A stretch of 64,000 nt of DNA from Rhea pennata. Its lineage: Eukaryota > Chordata > Aves > Rheiformes > Rheidae. A program made the translations under genes and the position numbers. The stretch lies in contig NC_084679.1 of NCBI RefSeq assembly GCF_028389875.1, positions 62,001 to 126,000 on the forward strand, given 5' to 3'. This document shows positions 46,801 to 58,500 of this stretch, piece after piece. Within the stretch, counting starts at the first letter, position 1. Every line of letters starts with the position of its first letter. The notes beneath the pieces are model-generated. The model was given only the letters and a program-made list of their open reading frames with translations, searched no databases and was not told the origin of the DNA.

Positions 46801-49384
46801 CTGGACAATTTCCTTTTCTTCCTGACTGAACTTCTTGAGCAATCCTGGACCTGGTTCATATTGTTATCAGGGTCTTGTTCTGCCTCCTATGTTGAAATGC
46901 CGTGGGACTGCACCCTCTTTGGTAAGGGCATTGCTTGTTCTGGAGTCACCCTCAGCTCTGAGTTCCTCTTCCCTTTAAAAACAGCCCTTGCTGCTCCCTT
47001 TCACAAAGCACCCCAATTCTGAAAGTGAAGATCCCTTCTAGTTTTTAGTCTGCAGGCCCCTTCTAAGATATCTCACACAAAGAGGACACACACTCAGCCA
47101 CCTCTTCCTCAGGCAGCTGCCACCTGGTAAAGAGCTCTGCTTGTCTCTCCTTCTTCTTCCTGCTTGGAAGGAAAAATGCTCAAGTTTGTATAGTGAGCCA
47201 TTGCATTTGATCCCAGTTGACTCTATCTGGACTCACAATGCAGTGTCCCTTTCTGTCAGATGGGTCCAGGATAATCACTGATCCTCGCCATATCTTGCTC
47301 TCTCCCTTTGTGATGCCATGTCCCAACTAAGGAACCCTCCTTCTGGTAAGTGTCTTTCCCATTATGCCACTGCAATGCAAAGCTTAAACCAGCCTTGACT
47401 GAAAATCTGCAAGAGTTGCCAGAGAGTCTGCCTTTTCGCTGTGGCTGTGCAAGGCTTTTAGTGCTACCCATTGTGCTGCTGTGTCTCAGGACCTGGATGT
47501 AGTGGCATGGCCATCACCAGGTCTAGCAAAAGTATGAGGTCTTTTCCATCTGTCGTAGACGTAGAAGTCTCTGTCTCTGCTCAGGGCTGGTGCGGATGCT
47601 GCCATGTCTTTGAAGGCATTGCTGTGTGGGACCAGGCTGCTCCGCAGAGCCCTGGGTAGCTCTGGAGACCTCAGAGAAGCTCCAGAAATCATAGGAACAA
47701 TCCAGAGATCTTACAGCTGCCTCAGAGTTGATGAAGAAGCCATAGGGATAATAAAAAAAAGTCACAAAGACCTTGAAACAGACCCACAGAACCTACTGTA
47801 ACTCTGGAGACCCCAAAACTGGTGACCTGGAATAAGTGAACACAAGGAAGACCCAAAGATGAATTGAGATCACTGATAGTGTCATTTCCAGCTTGGCAGA
47901 GCAACCTGAGGAGTTCTGTCCTAGTTCATCAGATAGTTGTTGAAAATTTTTCGTGGGCTAAAGCAGCTTTAGTCATGCTCACATCCCTGCGTATGCTGCA
48001 ATTCTTGTACCCTCTGTGCTGCTGCCCCATGGCAAGAGGGAGAGTGCCTCTCGGGCACTCACCTCTATCCGCTGTGCGGGCACAGGAAGCAGGATGCTTG
48101 CTACAGGAATGAACAGAGTAGTATGAGGCGCTTGATCCTGCTCACAGTTGTCCTTCCTTCCACCAGGGAAGGAGAATGTATGTGAAGGATTTCTAAGTAG
48201 CAAGATGCCAGTTCAGGGCTGCCAGCTTCTTTAAGAAGTCCAATACAGAATAACACTTCTGCAAACAACAAAGAAGGGAAGGAGAAGGAGACAGAGAGTA
48301 CCCAAACCCCTAAAGCATTGCAAGTAGCTATTATGTTTCCTTTGCACTCAACCCAAACCTAGCTGTTTGTGACCTTTACTTGAAGAAGTGCAACATGGTC
48401 TACTGCTGCCTTCCCTAAATCAGAAGGAACGTGAATGAGAAATCCAAGTTTTGTTGTTTTTTCCTAACTTTAGCTCTGACTTATCTTGAATTCCAGTAAC
48501 CACTGCAAGTTATTCTCGTTCCCACCTTCCCAGTGAAGTGCAAGGTCTAAGTGACTGTTAGTACCAAGAGCACCCCTTAGCTGCAACTCTTGCTGTGCCA
48601 AGCAGCAACCAACAACAGCATTGTATGTTTCAGCATAAACCATGCTGATGATAGGCTGCTTTGACGCTACTGTAGACCTCCTTTTAATTCACATGCAATA
48701 AACCTCGGTTAACGCTGTAAAAATCTCCACTGCGCAAAGTCAGTGAAAGAAATACTCGCAAGCCTTCAAGCAGTGTGAAAAGTTAAAAAAAGAAACTTTC
48801 ATCATAAAGCTCCTTTCCCACTATTAGAACAAACAGTTATACAGTAACTTCTACAACACCAGCTCTGCAATATTTCTTTGAATATTATTCTACTTCTGTG
48901 AAATGGTCTCTATAGTCCATTTCTCTATCAGCATACTGCCATTTTCAATTATAGCTTCCTCAGAACTCTGTTTTCACTTCTCTCATTTACAATCCTATCC
49001 TGGCACACTTTATGCAGTAAACATGTGCTTTTTCAATATCTCAGAATTTCCTGAACAAAACTGTACTGTCAGCAGCTACTCTTTTGGCTCCTCTTATCGA
49101 TAACTGTTGTCATTCTCTCCAATAAAATTAAAACATTCACCTCATGCCACTGACCCCATAGTCCTGAACTTTGGAGCAGAAATGCTTGCAAAAACAACAT
49201 ACAGTTCCTTGCTTTTCAGAAAAAGTAACTGTTAAAGTAATATATAGTAATTCTACTGACTCTGGGTTTTTTTTGTCTTTTCCTGTTTACGCTTTTTCTA
49301 AATCAGATGAACTGTGAAAAGGAGCATCTCCTTCAGTTTGTTTTGCTTCAGTAACTTTAAACAAACCTTTGAACGCTGAGAATC
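46801..49384. other. Intergenic sequence upstream of SUSD2
   Basis: No recognised gene. Composition becomes AT-richer to the right. A 65-codon frame at 47,604-47,801 (MSLKALLCGTRLLRRAL..., basic and hydrophobic at its start) is noted but unsupported. Nothing resembling exons of a neighbouring conserved gene was found. Confidence 0.5.
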
Positions 49385-49468
49385 TGGGCACGTGTTTCTA
49401 TAAAAGGCTTTTCCCTGACAGGCACAAAGTCAGTTACAATCATTCACCTTGAATCATCTGGACAAGTC
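49385..49468 (+). promoter_or_regulatory. SUSD2: TATA-type promoter and 5' leader of SUSD2
   Basis: TATAAAA at 49,399-49,405 lies 64 bases before the start codon, so transcription would begin near 49,430, leaving a leader of about 40 bases. An E-box CACGTG sits just upstream at 49,389-49,394, and AACCTTTGAAC further up could be a TCF or nuclear-receptor half site. In contrast to the CpG-island promoters to the left, this is an AT-rich TATA promoter, which fits a tissue-restricted gene. Confidence 0.7.
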
Positions 49469-49535
49469 ATGAAATTCATTGGCATAGGTGTCTTTTTCTT
49501 CATTCCCGTCTCCCTTGCTGCCCTTTGGAATGCAG
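49469..49535 (+). CDS. SUSD2: SUSD2 exon 1: start codon and signal peptide
   Basis: Encodes [20 protein letters not shown] then NA: a short basic start, a hydrophobic core and a plausible cleavage near the exon end. The donor is GCAG|GTGAGT, phase 1. The next in-frame domain, after 51,480, needs exactly this phase. Confidence 0.88.
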
Positions 49536-52500
49536 GTGAGTGACTTTCAACAACTTCTCTGCTTTAAATTACAAACCTTTTTCACTTCTGAACCTTAGAC
49601 TATGCATCTCAATAATAAATTACTGATACCATTTGTATAAGATAAAGCAAAGGCACACAAGCTAGCTCTTATCCATACCTTGTAATTTCCAGCTTCTTCC
49701 TCCTGTCCATTTCCTGTAGGGTAGTGGATCTCTTCTGTAGGTAAAGAGACAATTTGGAGAACATGGTAGCAGCTATTTGTAAGGCTCTAGATTAACTCTC
49801 TAGCTCCCTATATTGAACAGGCTTTACCAATTCCATCACAGAGGGGTTTTCTGGCAGCAAATGAAGGCTGACCTTTATATCTGACCCACTACCATTCTTA
49901 TTCCTTACTGCCCCACATTCCCATAATATCCAAGCATGAAGGAGCTAGGCCATCAGAGAGAAATATTTTACTACTTTTTCTTATTCTTGCTCTCTCTATT
50001 CTACCAAGAAAACCAAATAACCTTCCACTCCCTCCCCCTCCCAAAACTAAACTCGAATACTTTCTCCTCGTTTGGACAAAAGATGACATGCCTGGAACTG
50101 GAAGCAATGCTCTTTAGCCTCATCAGAGGATAACTATAAACGATAAATTCTTTTTCCTCTCCTAGTCTGGTTTATACATTGTTAATGACCTTTAAGGAGT
50201 AACTGAATCCAGTAGGCTTTGAGACCCAGTAGATTTCTCTTTTCTAATCAACTACAGCTAGATCTGGTGAACTCTCAGATTCAGGAAGTTCTTCCTGTCT
50301 CAGTCCCATTGATACGGTTGCTGTTGTTTCTGTTTGTAGATCCAGCTAATACTGAGGCTGAGCTCCTGTTGCAAAGAGGCAGATACACATACCACACACA
50401 TCACACTAACACAGCCAGATAAAGACTAACACAGAACAGTGCCTTTGTTGGCACCCACATAAACACAGCTCTCACATAAAGATGCACACAGTTCAGCTCT
50501 GTTCCTCTTCTCCAGCTGATCAAGATGGAAGGTCACTAGCAAAAACCCTCTCCCTCCAGATTCACAGATCCCTTGCATACTAGCATGAACTTTAAAATCT
50601 GTCTGATGTCCATCTGATATCCCAGATCCCAAATCCCCTAGCCAGTCAACAGCTGAGACCTTGGGTCTTTCCAGATGTGGATCTCTTTCTACTTACTGTC
50701 TAGTCCAGCTTGAAGTTTGCTGGCAGATTACATGTGCACACACGGAACAGAGACCACGATCACACAGAAGATCGAAATGGGATGTAAAAAGAGATTGTGG
50801 TGATCAAGTGCAGTCACACAAGCATATCGACCAGCAGTCTGTTATGTTCAGTAATTTTTCATGTCATGGCTTGCAGTTTCTCACATTCTGTTCATCTAGC
50901 TAAACCTCGGGCCAGGGCCTCTCTGTCTGTTTACCTTAACAGCTACATTTTTAAGTTTAGGCTCGGACAAAATAAACAGAAATAAATTTTAATAGCTTTT
51001 TGTAATCTGATGTTGGGTACGTTGTGTCATTAATGTTAGCTTTCCAGTCACCCAAGAGTTCTAGCCTTCTGTTCTCATTGATTCCTGTGCAGTCTTGACA
51101 GTAGTGGGATCCCATTCTGGTTTGCTGCATAAGAGCTACTCTTATTAATAAATATGATTCATGATACTCACCAAAGGACTGCTCTGGAGATTTATGATTC
51201 TCCTTCTATTAGATGTAAAAAACCCATGAAGTTGGTGGCATTATATATCAGTGAGGAAGTAAATAAACGTATTTCTCTATTTAAAACAGAGCCACTTTAA
51301 TACACAGGAGATTATACCATTCATCTAAACACATTTCCAATCTAATGTCCATCTACCATAAATACGCTTATTTAGAATAGTTCTTTAGGCATTGCTTTTC
51401 TGTTTCAGAAACCATCTAGAGCAGCTCAGTAACATTCTTAACTAAGTCTTTTTCTTCCTTTACTTTCTTTTTTAACAAGGAACTCCAGATTCTTGCTCAC
51501 ACCGATGTGGGGAGTTGCTCAGTACATGTTCTTGCCAGGTGACATGCCAGTCCTTGAGGATTTGCTGTCCTGATTATAAAGAATTTTGCCTTCACATTTC
51601 TCCATACTCAGGATCCCTGATGGGAGGAAAAGATTTTGAGATTGAAAATACAACTTTTAATACCTCTTCTGGGCTGAGATGCAGGTGGGCCATGATTTAA
51701 TACTCCTGTAGCAAAGAGAGATGAACCTTGGTAATCTCACTGCGAATTTCCAACAGTAGGTGATTACCACAAAACAAGACTTGCCTGTGCAGGAATGAAA
51801 GCGTACTTTATAAAGACGTCAGAATTCTTTTAACTCCTCAAACATGCAAAGATTCTGCTAACCTTCACCCTCAAGAATATATCTTGTATGTATTTCTACA
51901 CAGTAGCATTTATTTCAGTTGAGTCATTTCATGATACAGTCATTGCCCTGATAGTCCTTCCCTTGACATACCACAACAGTGACTTTTCTAAAAGAGATTT
52001 CTTACAGAGCTTGTTCAGGATTGTTAATATTTTTTTAGCTTGCCATTTCTGGAAAAAGAAATAGTAGTTTCTCAAACTGAAACAGAACTCCAGCAAAGAG
52101 AAAGAAATCCAGGTAGGACACCTTATTTTTGGCCTGTAAGACAAAGCCGTAGATTCCAAGTATATGTCATTCTGTAAACCTTATGTACACGTTATGTAAG
52201 GTGTAGTGCATTTTTATGGTGCCAGTGTCCTGACATTTTTTCCACCAATGGCTCTAAGTTAGATTTTTAAATCTTTACCATCTGGATAGCAGCACCTGAA
52301 ATGATTTTAGTCCTACATCGGGAAATCTGTTACCTTTTTTTACAATGGACCTTTGAAAAACACAGGAATTCATTCTGTAAAATACAACTGTGTACTGTGA
52401 ATTACCTGCACGGTTGCTTTGTAATGGCCAGTACAAACTTCAGTGCAGATTAGCGAAGATACTACCTAGCAACAGGCCTCAAACTTCCTGTGGTACCTGG

Positions 52501-55500
52501 AGTAGCAATACGGTCACCATACAGCTATTATCTGGGAGAGTTCTAGGTAGGCTTATACTTTAAGATACTGGGCAAGAACCATACTTGCACGCAGATGGTT
52601 AAATTAGAACTAATGACCTCTTAAATAATATTTGCAACAGAAATTCTAGAATGGTGTTAAATAACCTTGCATTCATAGGTTTTACTAGCAAAAAAAAAAA
52701 AAATCAGAAATCTATTGGTGAAACCTATGTATCGCTGTCATTATTAGCCACTCTGTAATCCTACAACATTAACATCACTTTTGACTTACTGTTCTCCCTT
52801 TTGTTTTTTGTTACTAATTTATCACACTCCCTTCCGCCAGTAATTAAATAGTAAATCTGAGGCTTGCAGCTTGCTGTGTATTAGTGCAGTGCACAGCAGA
52901 ATCCACAATGCTGTAGTATAAGCACAAAGTACACATGAGCTTTTCAAGTTTATATTCACTGCTACAGGCAAAACCACCATGGGGCTTTGAATGATCTGCA
53001 CACAACACAAGATTGCTTAATGTAACACAACTGAGACATTCAGAATGTTTTGTCTCTCAGCAGCACATTGAAAAATGTTTTCAATATTAACAGGTTCAAG
53101 CAGAAAATTGAAACCAGTGGCTATGTTGCTAAGGATGGAAAAGCCCACTGCATCTCTCCGTTGCTGTATGAGACTGGTTTTGTCCCCTTTGAAGTTTCCA
53201 CAGATGATGGGCTGACGTTTCCATACTCTGGAACCTGGTTATCAGGTTACTTAACTAAATTTACAGTATCCTTCTTGTTTTCATATTCTTACTCCATGGG
53301 CACATTATGTAAGCCTTCCCTTCTAATCATTTCTCTTCTTCCTAAATGGGCTGTTTGACCTCAGAAAAGTCATTCTTGCTCCCCTCATGGTGATTTGTGT
53401 TTTGAGAGATGAGCTTTTGCAGCAATCTAGTTCTGCAGCTATTTAGTACCAGTAGCATTAAGTCATAAAAATTCCAAGTCAAAAGTAAGACTGACCAAAA
53501 CGGGGCCCTTTAGTAGCTACTTCTATCAGAAAATAGCGGCCTTCTGATGTTGAGATCTAAGGACCACAAGGACCACACACATTATTCAAGGTTCTGTATT
53601 CTCTCAGCTTCAGTTTACTGTTCTTATATCATGCATTGTGTTAGGAAACATGCACAGGGGAAATACTGCTAAATCTTGTGCTGAGGTGGCACCTTTTTAG
53701 GGCCACGCAAAGCAAAAATGCCATTAATCCTTCTTCTGTTCTGTAATGCAGTACATCACAGCAAAGTTTCAGATGGAGAAAAATCTGTGCTGGTAAATGC
53801 AACAAAATGGCAATATTATGGCACCCCCAACACTGACGGAAACTTAACTCTCACCTGGACTCACCAGGTGCTTCCAGCAACCCATATCAATATAGAAGTC
53901 TGGGGATACGAGGAAATAGGTAAAGTGACACTTTTAATATCTGCGTATAAGCAGCTATCTTCTTGTGTAACTTTTGTGCAGAGCTCTGTGCAGTCTGATA
54001 CTACCACTTTCACTGAAGCCCAAGGAAAAGGTATGCAAGTATAAATAACCTATGATTATAATGTCATTTTTTCCTCTTCATTTCCATACAGGTGGAGACA
54101 GGTAATTGCCATAGTGTAGGTAACTTCTTTTCCAGCATCCAAAAGCATTTTCTTCCTTTATGTGACAGGTGACAGTTACACAGAGAACTGGCTGGCCAAT
54201 TGGAAATATCTTTATACTTTGGTAAGAGAAGCACCCAATACTGGGACATTTTCTTTCACACCTGTACCTGCTAAAGGAAATTACAGTACTTGGGACTTTG
54301 GAATTTTGAGAATTACACCTGGCGTCTATTCTGATGGGCAGAGGCAAGTACTTCCAGACATTCATGTATCACAGATACCTTATTATGATTTTCTATGTTA
54401 AAGCTGCTATCTTCTTTGATATTTAAAACTGGGGCTCAAGCTCTATTTTGTAAAGAAAAGAACTTGCATATCCACTTCAAAAACTACACCGCTTACATTT
54501 TGGGCATAGATCATATCTAAAGAAAAACATGCAATTACCTACACTGGTTAGCAGAAAATAAAAATTAGTTGCAAACACAGTATTAAAGATAGCTAATGGG
54601 AGATACCACAGTGTGTTACTGCTCTAGGTATGTTATCTTGCTTTTTTTCTTACTAGAAAGAATAATGTCTGTCGGGGTTAGTGTCACCTTGTTTCTGTAA
54701 AATTTTATTTTATTTTGTTGTTAATAGCAACAGTTTGTTTTCTTTGCATTACTGGAAATTTTAGCTTATATGTGCATTTCCATAATATTCTACTTGTTGT
54801 TTTTTTTTGAAATGGCATCATGATCATTCCTCCAAACATAGCCACATTAAAATTATATGTTTGAAAAGGTCTGCTAGCAAAGACTAAGACAACAGTTCAG
54901 ACTTCTTAATTCCTTGCCATTGTTGGTAGGTGGAAATTTACAAGCCTTTTTTTATGTTCCCTTGTGCCACATCAGTTTCACTTGCAGTATTTAGCCCTCT
55001 GAGTTCATGGCTTGATTACTTAATATGATATATTTTGCTTTTTCTCAGTAAACTAGAACATGCTGATTTCTTTTTTTCACAACTGATTTCTTTTTTTCAC
55101 AACTGTGATATAGGCCCAAATTGTAGAATTTTTCTTCATGGCAACCACAAGTCCTCTTCTGCATTTTGCTTTTTTCTCTTTTGTATGCAGGCATTTGCAG
55201 GCCTACAGATTTTATACCCACTTCTTTTTATTTCATTATGTGTTTCCCCATGATTTTTGGTGATTTAGCTCTGTTAGTGCTCCATACATACTCTTTAAAT
55301 TTGGAGGCATTTGGCTTCATTATTTTTCTGAATGTCTGTAGATGGTATAGTCCCTGTGAATATGTTAATTTCATCTCCTCAGTGTTTGATCATACTGCTA
55401 ATCTATCACACCTATTTTTCTTATCAGTTTGGAGTAGCTAGACATAGGAGGATGACCATTATTCCTTCTGCAGGATTTTTTATTACACTTCTTGAAATTT

Positions 55501-58500
55501 TTCTTTTTATATATGATACTTTTCATGGGTGGAAAACAGTGGTCTTGGAACACTTATAGGATTCTCAGTGATTTCTTGCCACTTATTGCCATTGAGCCCC
55601 ATACTACCTGGGACAGGGTTATGTTTGGATTTCTTTTAAGAGAAGCCAGACATCCTTAATTCTGGCCTAAATGAAGCCATGGGTATGAAAAGAAAACGTG
55701 TCTTTAAAAAGATCAGTATAGGCCAGAAGCACAAATGCGAAAATATATTTCTGATGATTGCATACTTACTGCATGCATCATGTTGCCCTTTAAATTAGAA
55801 AAAATCCAGAGTACTATAAGTATTTGCAGGAAAAAGAAAACTGTGACCTTTGCAGTCAAAGAAAAATCTCAGGCTCCTTAGCCATCTGATAAACTTTTTT
55901 CCTTTTTCTTTCCTTTTTCTTCTTTCTTTTTTCTCTTTCCCCTCAGCAATATTCCATCAGTCTGGAGTCCAGAGCATGCATTGGCTTGGCACCTTGGGGA
56001 AGACTTCAGAAATGACCCAGCTGCATGGGCAACTGCTAAATGCCTAGAATGGGACAGGAAAGAGGAGAAACTTCCAAACTTCCTTGAAGAAATTACAGAT
56101 TGCCCTTGCACCTTGGCACAGGCAAGGGCTGACACTGGCAGGTTCCATGTAAGTCAGTAAATAGAACACTCTAATTTATTACTGTTCCATGTAGGAGTTC
56201 AGGAACTCCCTGCACACCCCTGTTCCCTCTAAAATTCAATATACGGAAATAAAATATTTAAATTTGCATGAGTAGCATGTCAAACAGCAGAGGCAAATAC
56301 AGTTTATCTGGGCAGTATGAATAAAAAAGTGCCTGTAAGACACCCAACTGAAAGCATCTTCAAACAGGGGATTAAGACAGTGAGTCAACAGATGGATAAA
56401 AAAACACTCAGGGAGGGTGCAGTGAGCCCTGTGGAGCTGGGAGCAGGGATGATTTCTTCAGCATCCTACAGGTTGGCAGTCTGTGTCTGTAGTTAACATC
56501 CTAGTACATTCCCATGCCAAAATAAGTAGACTGCATTTCTGCCTGGTATACCGTAACTTACTGCAAGCCCTTCCATTTTTTTCTTGAGTTCATAGTCTGT
56601 AATCCACTATTTCCAGTCTCTTGCTTCCTTCTGTCTTCTCTGCTTGGCTGTTAAGAAGGACACTTAAGAACTTACACACATGAAGAAATCAATTGCCATT
56701 TATTTTACATTTTCAGACTTATAACATGGGCTTAAGTTTGACTTATCACACTTAGTGGTAGTGTGGCTTTATCTCTTATTTATGATACCAAATGATGGCA
56801 GTGTATTTATGCATACTGAAAATAAACATTGGATATTTTTCTCTACCATCCTTTCCTGATTATGAAGCTCCAAACATGATATGCCTTTTAAATCATACAC
56901 ACAAGAACATATAAAGAGAAAAGATTAAATCTACTGCCTCTGTCTAAATACATGGAACAAAAATATAAGGTTAGTCTGACGTGATCTTTCTTACACTGGC
57001 AGTTGAATTCCCCATTTACCCTGATCTATTGTTCAAGGTCTGCTTTAATAGTCTGCAAAATACAGAGATTAGACTAACATGTTTATACTTGCTTCAATCA
57101 TTTCAGTAGTAAATTCACTATTTTTCCTATACCATGCTACACAACTACCCACTGAAAAGGACCATTACTGAATTTTCAGTCTTGGTATTTCAGATGCTCT
57201 TCCAGATGAAACTGATGGAAAAATCATGCTTATAGCATCAGGGTCAAAATATGAAGCAAACAGCAGAGCCACTACCAGGTCATTTAGACTATCCACATAC
57301 CTCTGAGACAAAGAGGAGGAAAGAGGACATACAAAAAGAAAAGACAAAACGAAAACTCATATTAAGTATGAGCATTGATTTTTTTCAGACTGATTATGGC
57401 TGTGACATTGAAAAAGGGAGTGTGTGTACTTACCACCCTGGGGCTGTGCATTGTGTGAGGGCCATTCAAGCCAGGTAAAGAACATTTTTTTTAATTGCAT
57501 TTTTTTATGATTTGTTCCGCTCAAGGTGATAGCATTACCAGAGAAGTCACAAAGGTCTCTGGACCCTCAGCTCTCAGGTGCATAGCTTCCCTCTTACTCA
57601 CTTATTAGCTCTTACTGCTGAGATGAAGTAAAGCTTTAGACTTACTAAACAAGTTAGTCTTTGCACTTATCCTATTAGAACAATTTTGAACAGTGCAATG
57701 TTCCTGTAGTTACAAGGCCTACAGAACTTCCTTACTGCCTTGGTTTTAACCCCCTCTGTCCCACTCCCTCATATAGTCTATCTTAAAAGAATTGAAAAAA
57801 AAAAAAAGCTGAGAAGTGTAATTTGCAGACATCACTTAAAGTTTGCTAACCAAAACATTTAGCTATGTCCATAAAAAAGCAATAGGTGAATTCCAAGCAC
57901 AGATGGACTTCACTGAGCTAAACAGTGACTTTCTTCTCACTGCATTTCTCAATCAGTCCCCAGTACGCAGCAGGGCAGCAGTGTTGCTATGATGCTACAG
58001 GGACCCAGATCCTCACACAAGACTCCACAGGAGGCAGCACACCTGATCGAGGCCATGACTGGGGTTCACCACCTTTCATGAAGCCTCCACGGATACCTGG
58101 ATTTTCCCATTGGCTTTATGATGTCATCAGCTTCTATTACTGCTGCTTGTGGTCTGATAATTGTCAGTTCTACATGAAACATCGGCCCTCCAGCGACTGC
58201 AGGATGTACCACCCACCTCGAGCTGGTGAGGGTTTCTGAATTCTGTTGTGGAGTACAGCTATTTTATACAGATTTGGTTTTGGTATGTTATGTAGTCTCC
58301 ACTGACAATGCTAAGGGTACAATATCCACTGGAAAATTTTCATGGGAGGCTTCAGCTGATCTGTCAGTGGCAAAAACTGTATATATTTTTTTAACTTGCA
58401 GGTTTTTCAACTATTGAGTATCTCATCAACCCCTGGAAGCTAAATAGCTGAAGTTTAGTAATCTTCATGCCTTTTTATTGTCTGTGGTCATGTCCTCAGA

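Larger units (their letters stand above)
53920..55946 (+). other. SUSD2: SUSD2 introns 4 and 5 (flanking exon 5)
   Basis: Intron 4 is 249 bp (53,920-54,168). Intron 5 (54,344-55,946) starts with GC, is T-rich, and contains a perfect 20-bp tandem duplication at 55,063-55,102. Confidence 0.8.

Noticed and set aside
47604-47801. A 65-codon frame beginning MSLKALLCGTRLLRRAL, resembling a mitochondrial targeting start.
   Set aside because: Too short and unsupported; no neighbouring exon or conservation evidence visible.
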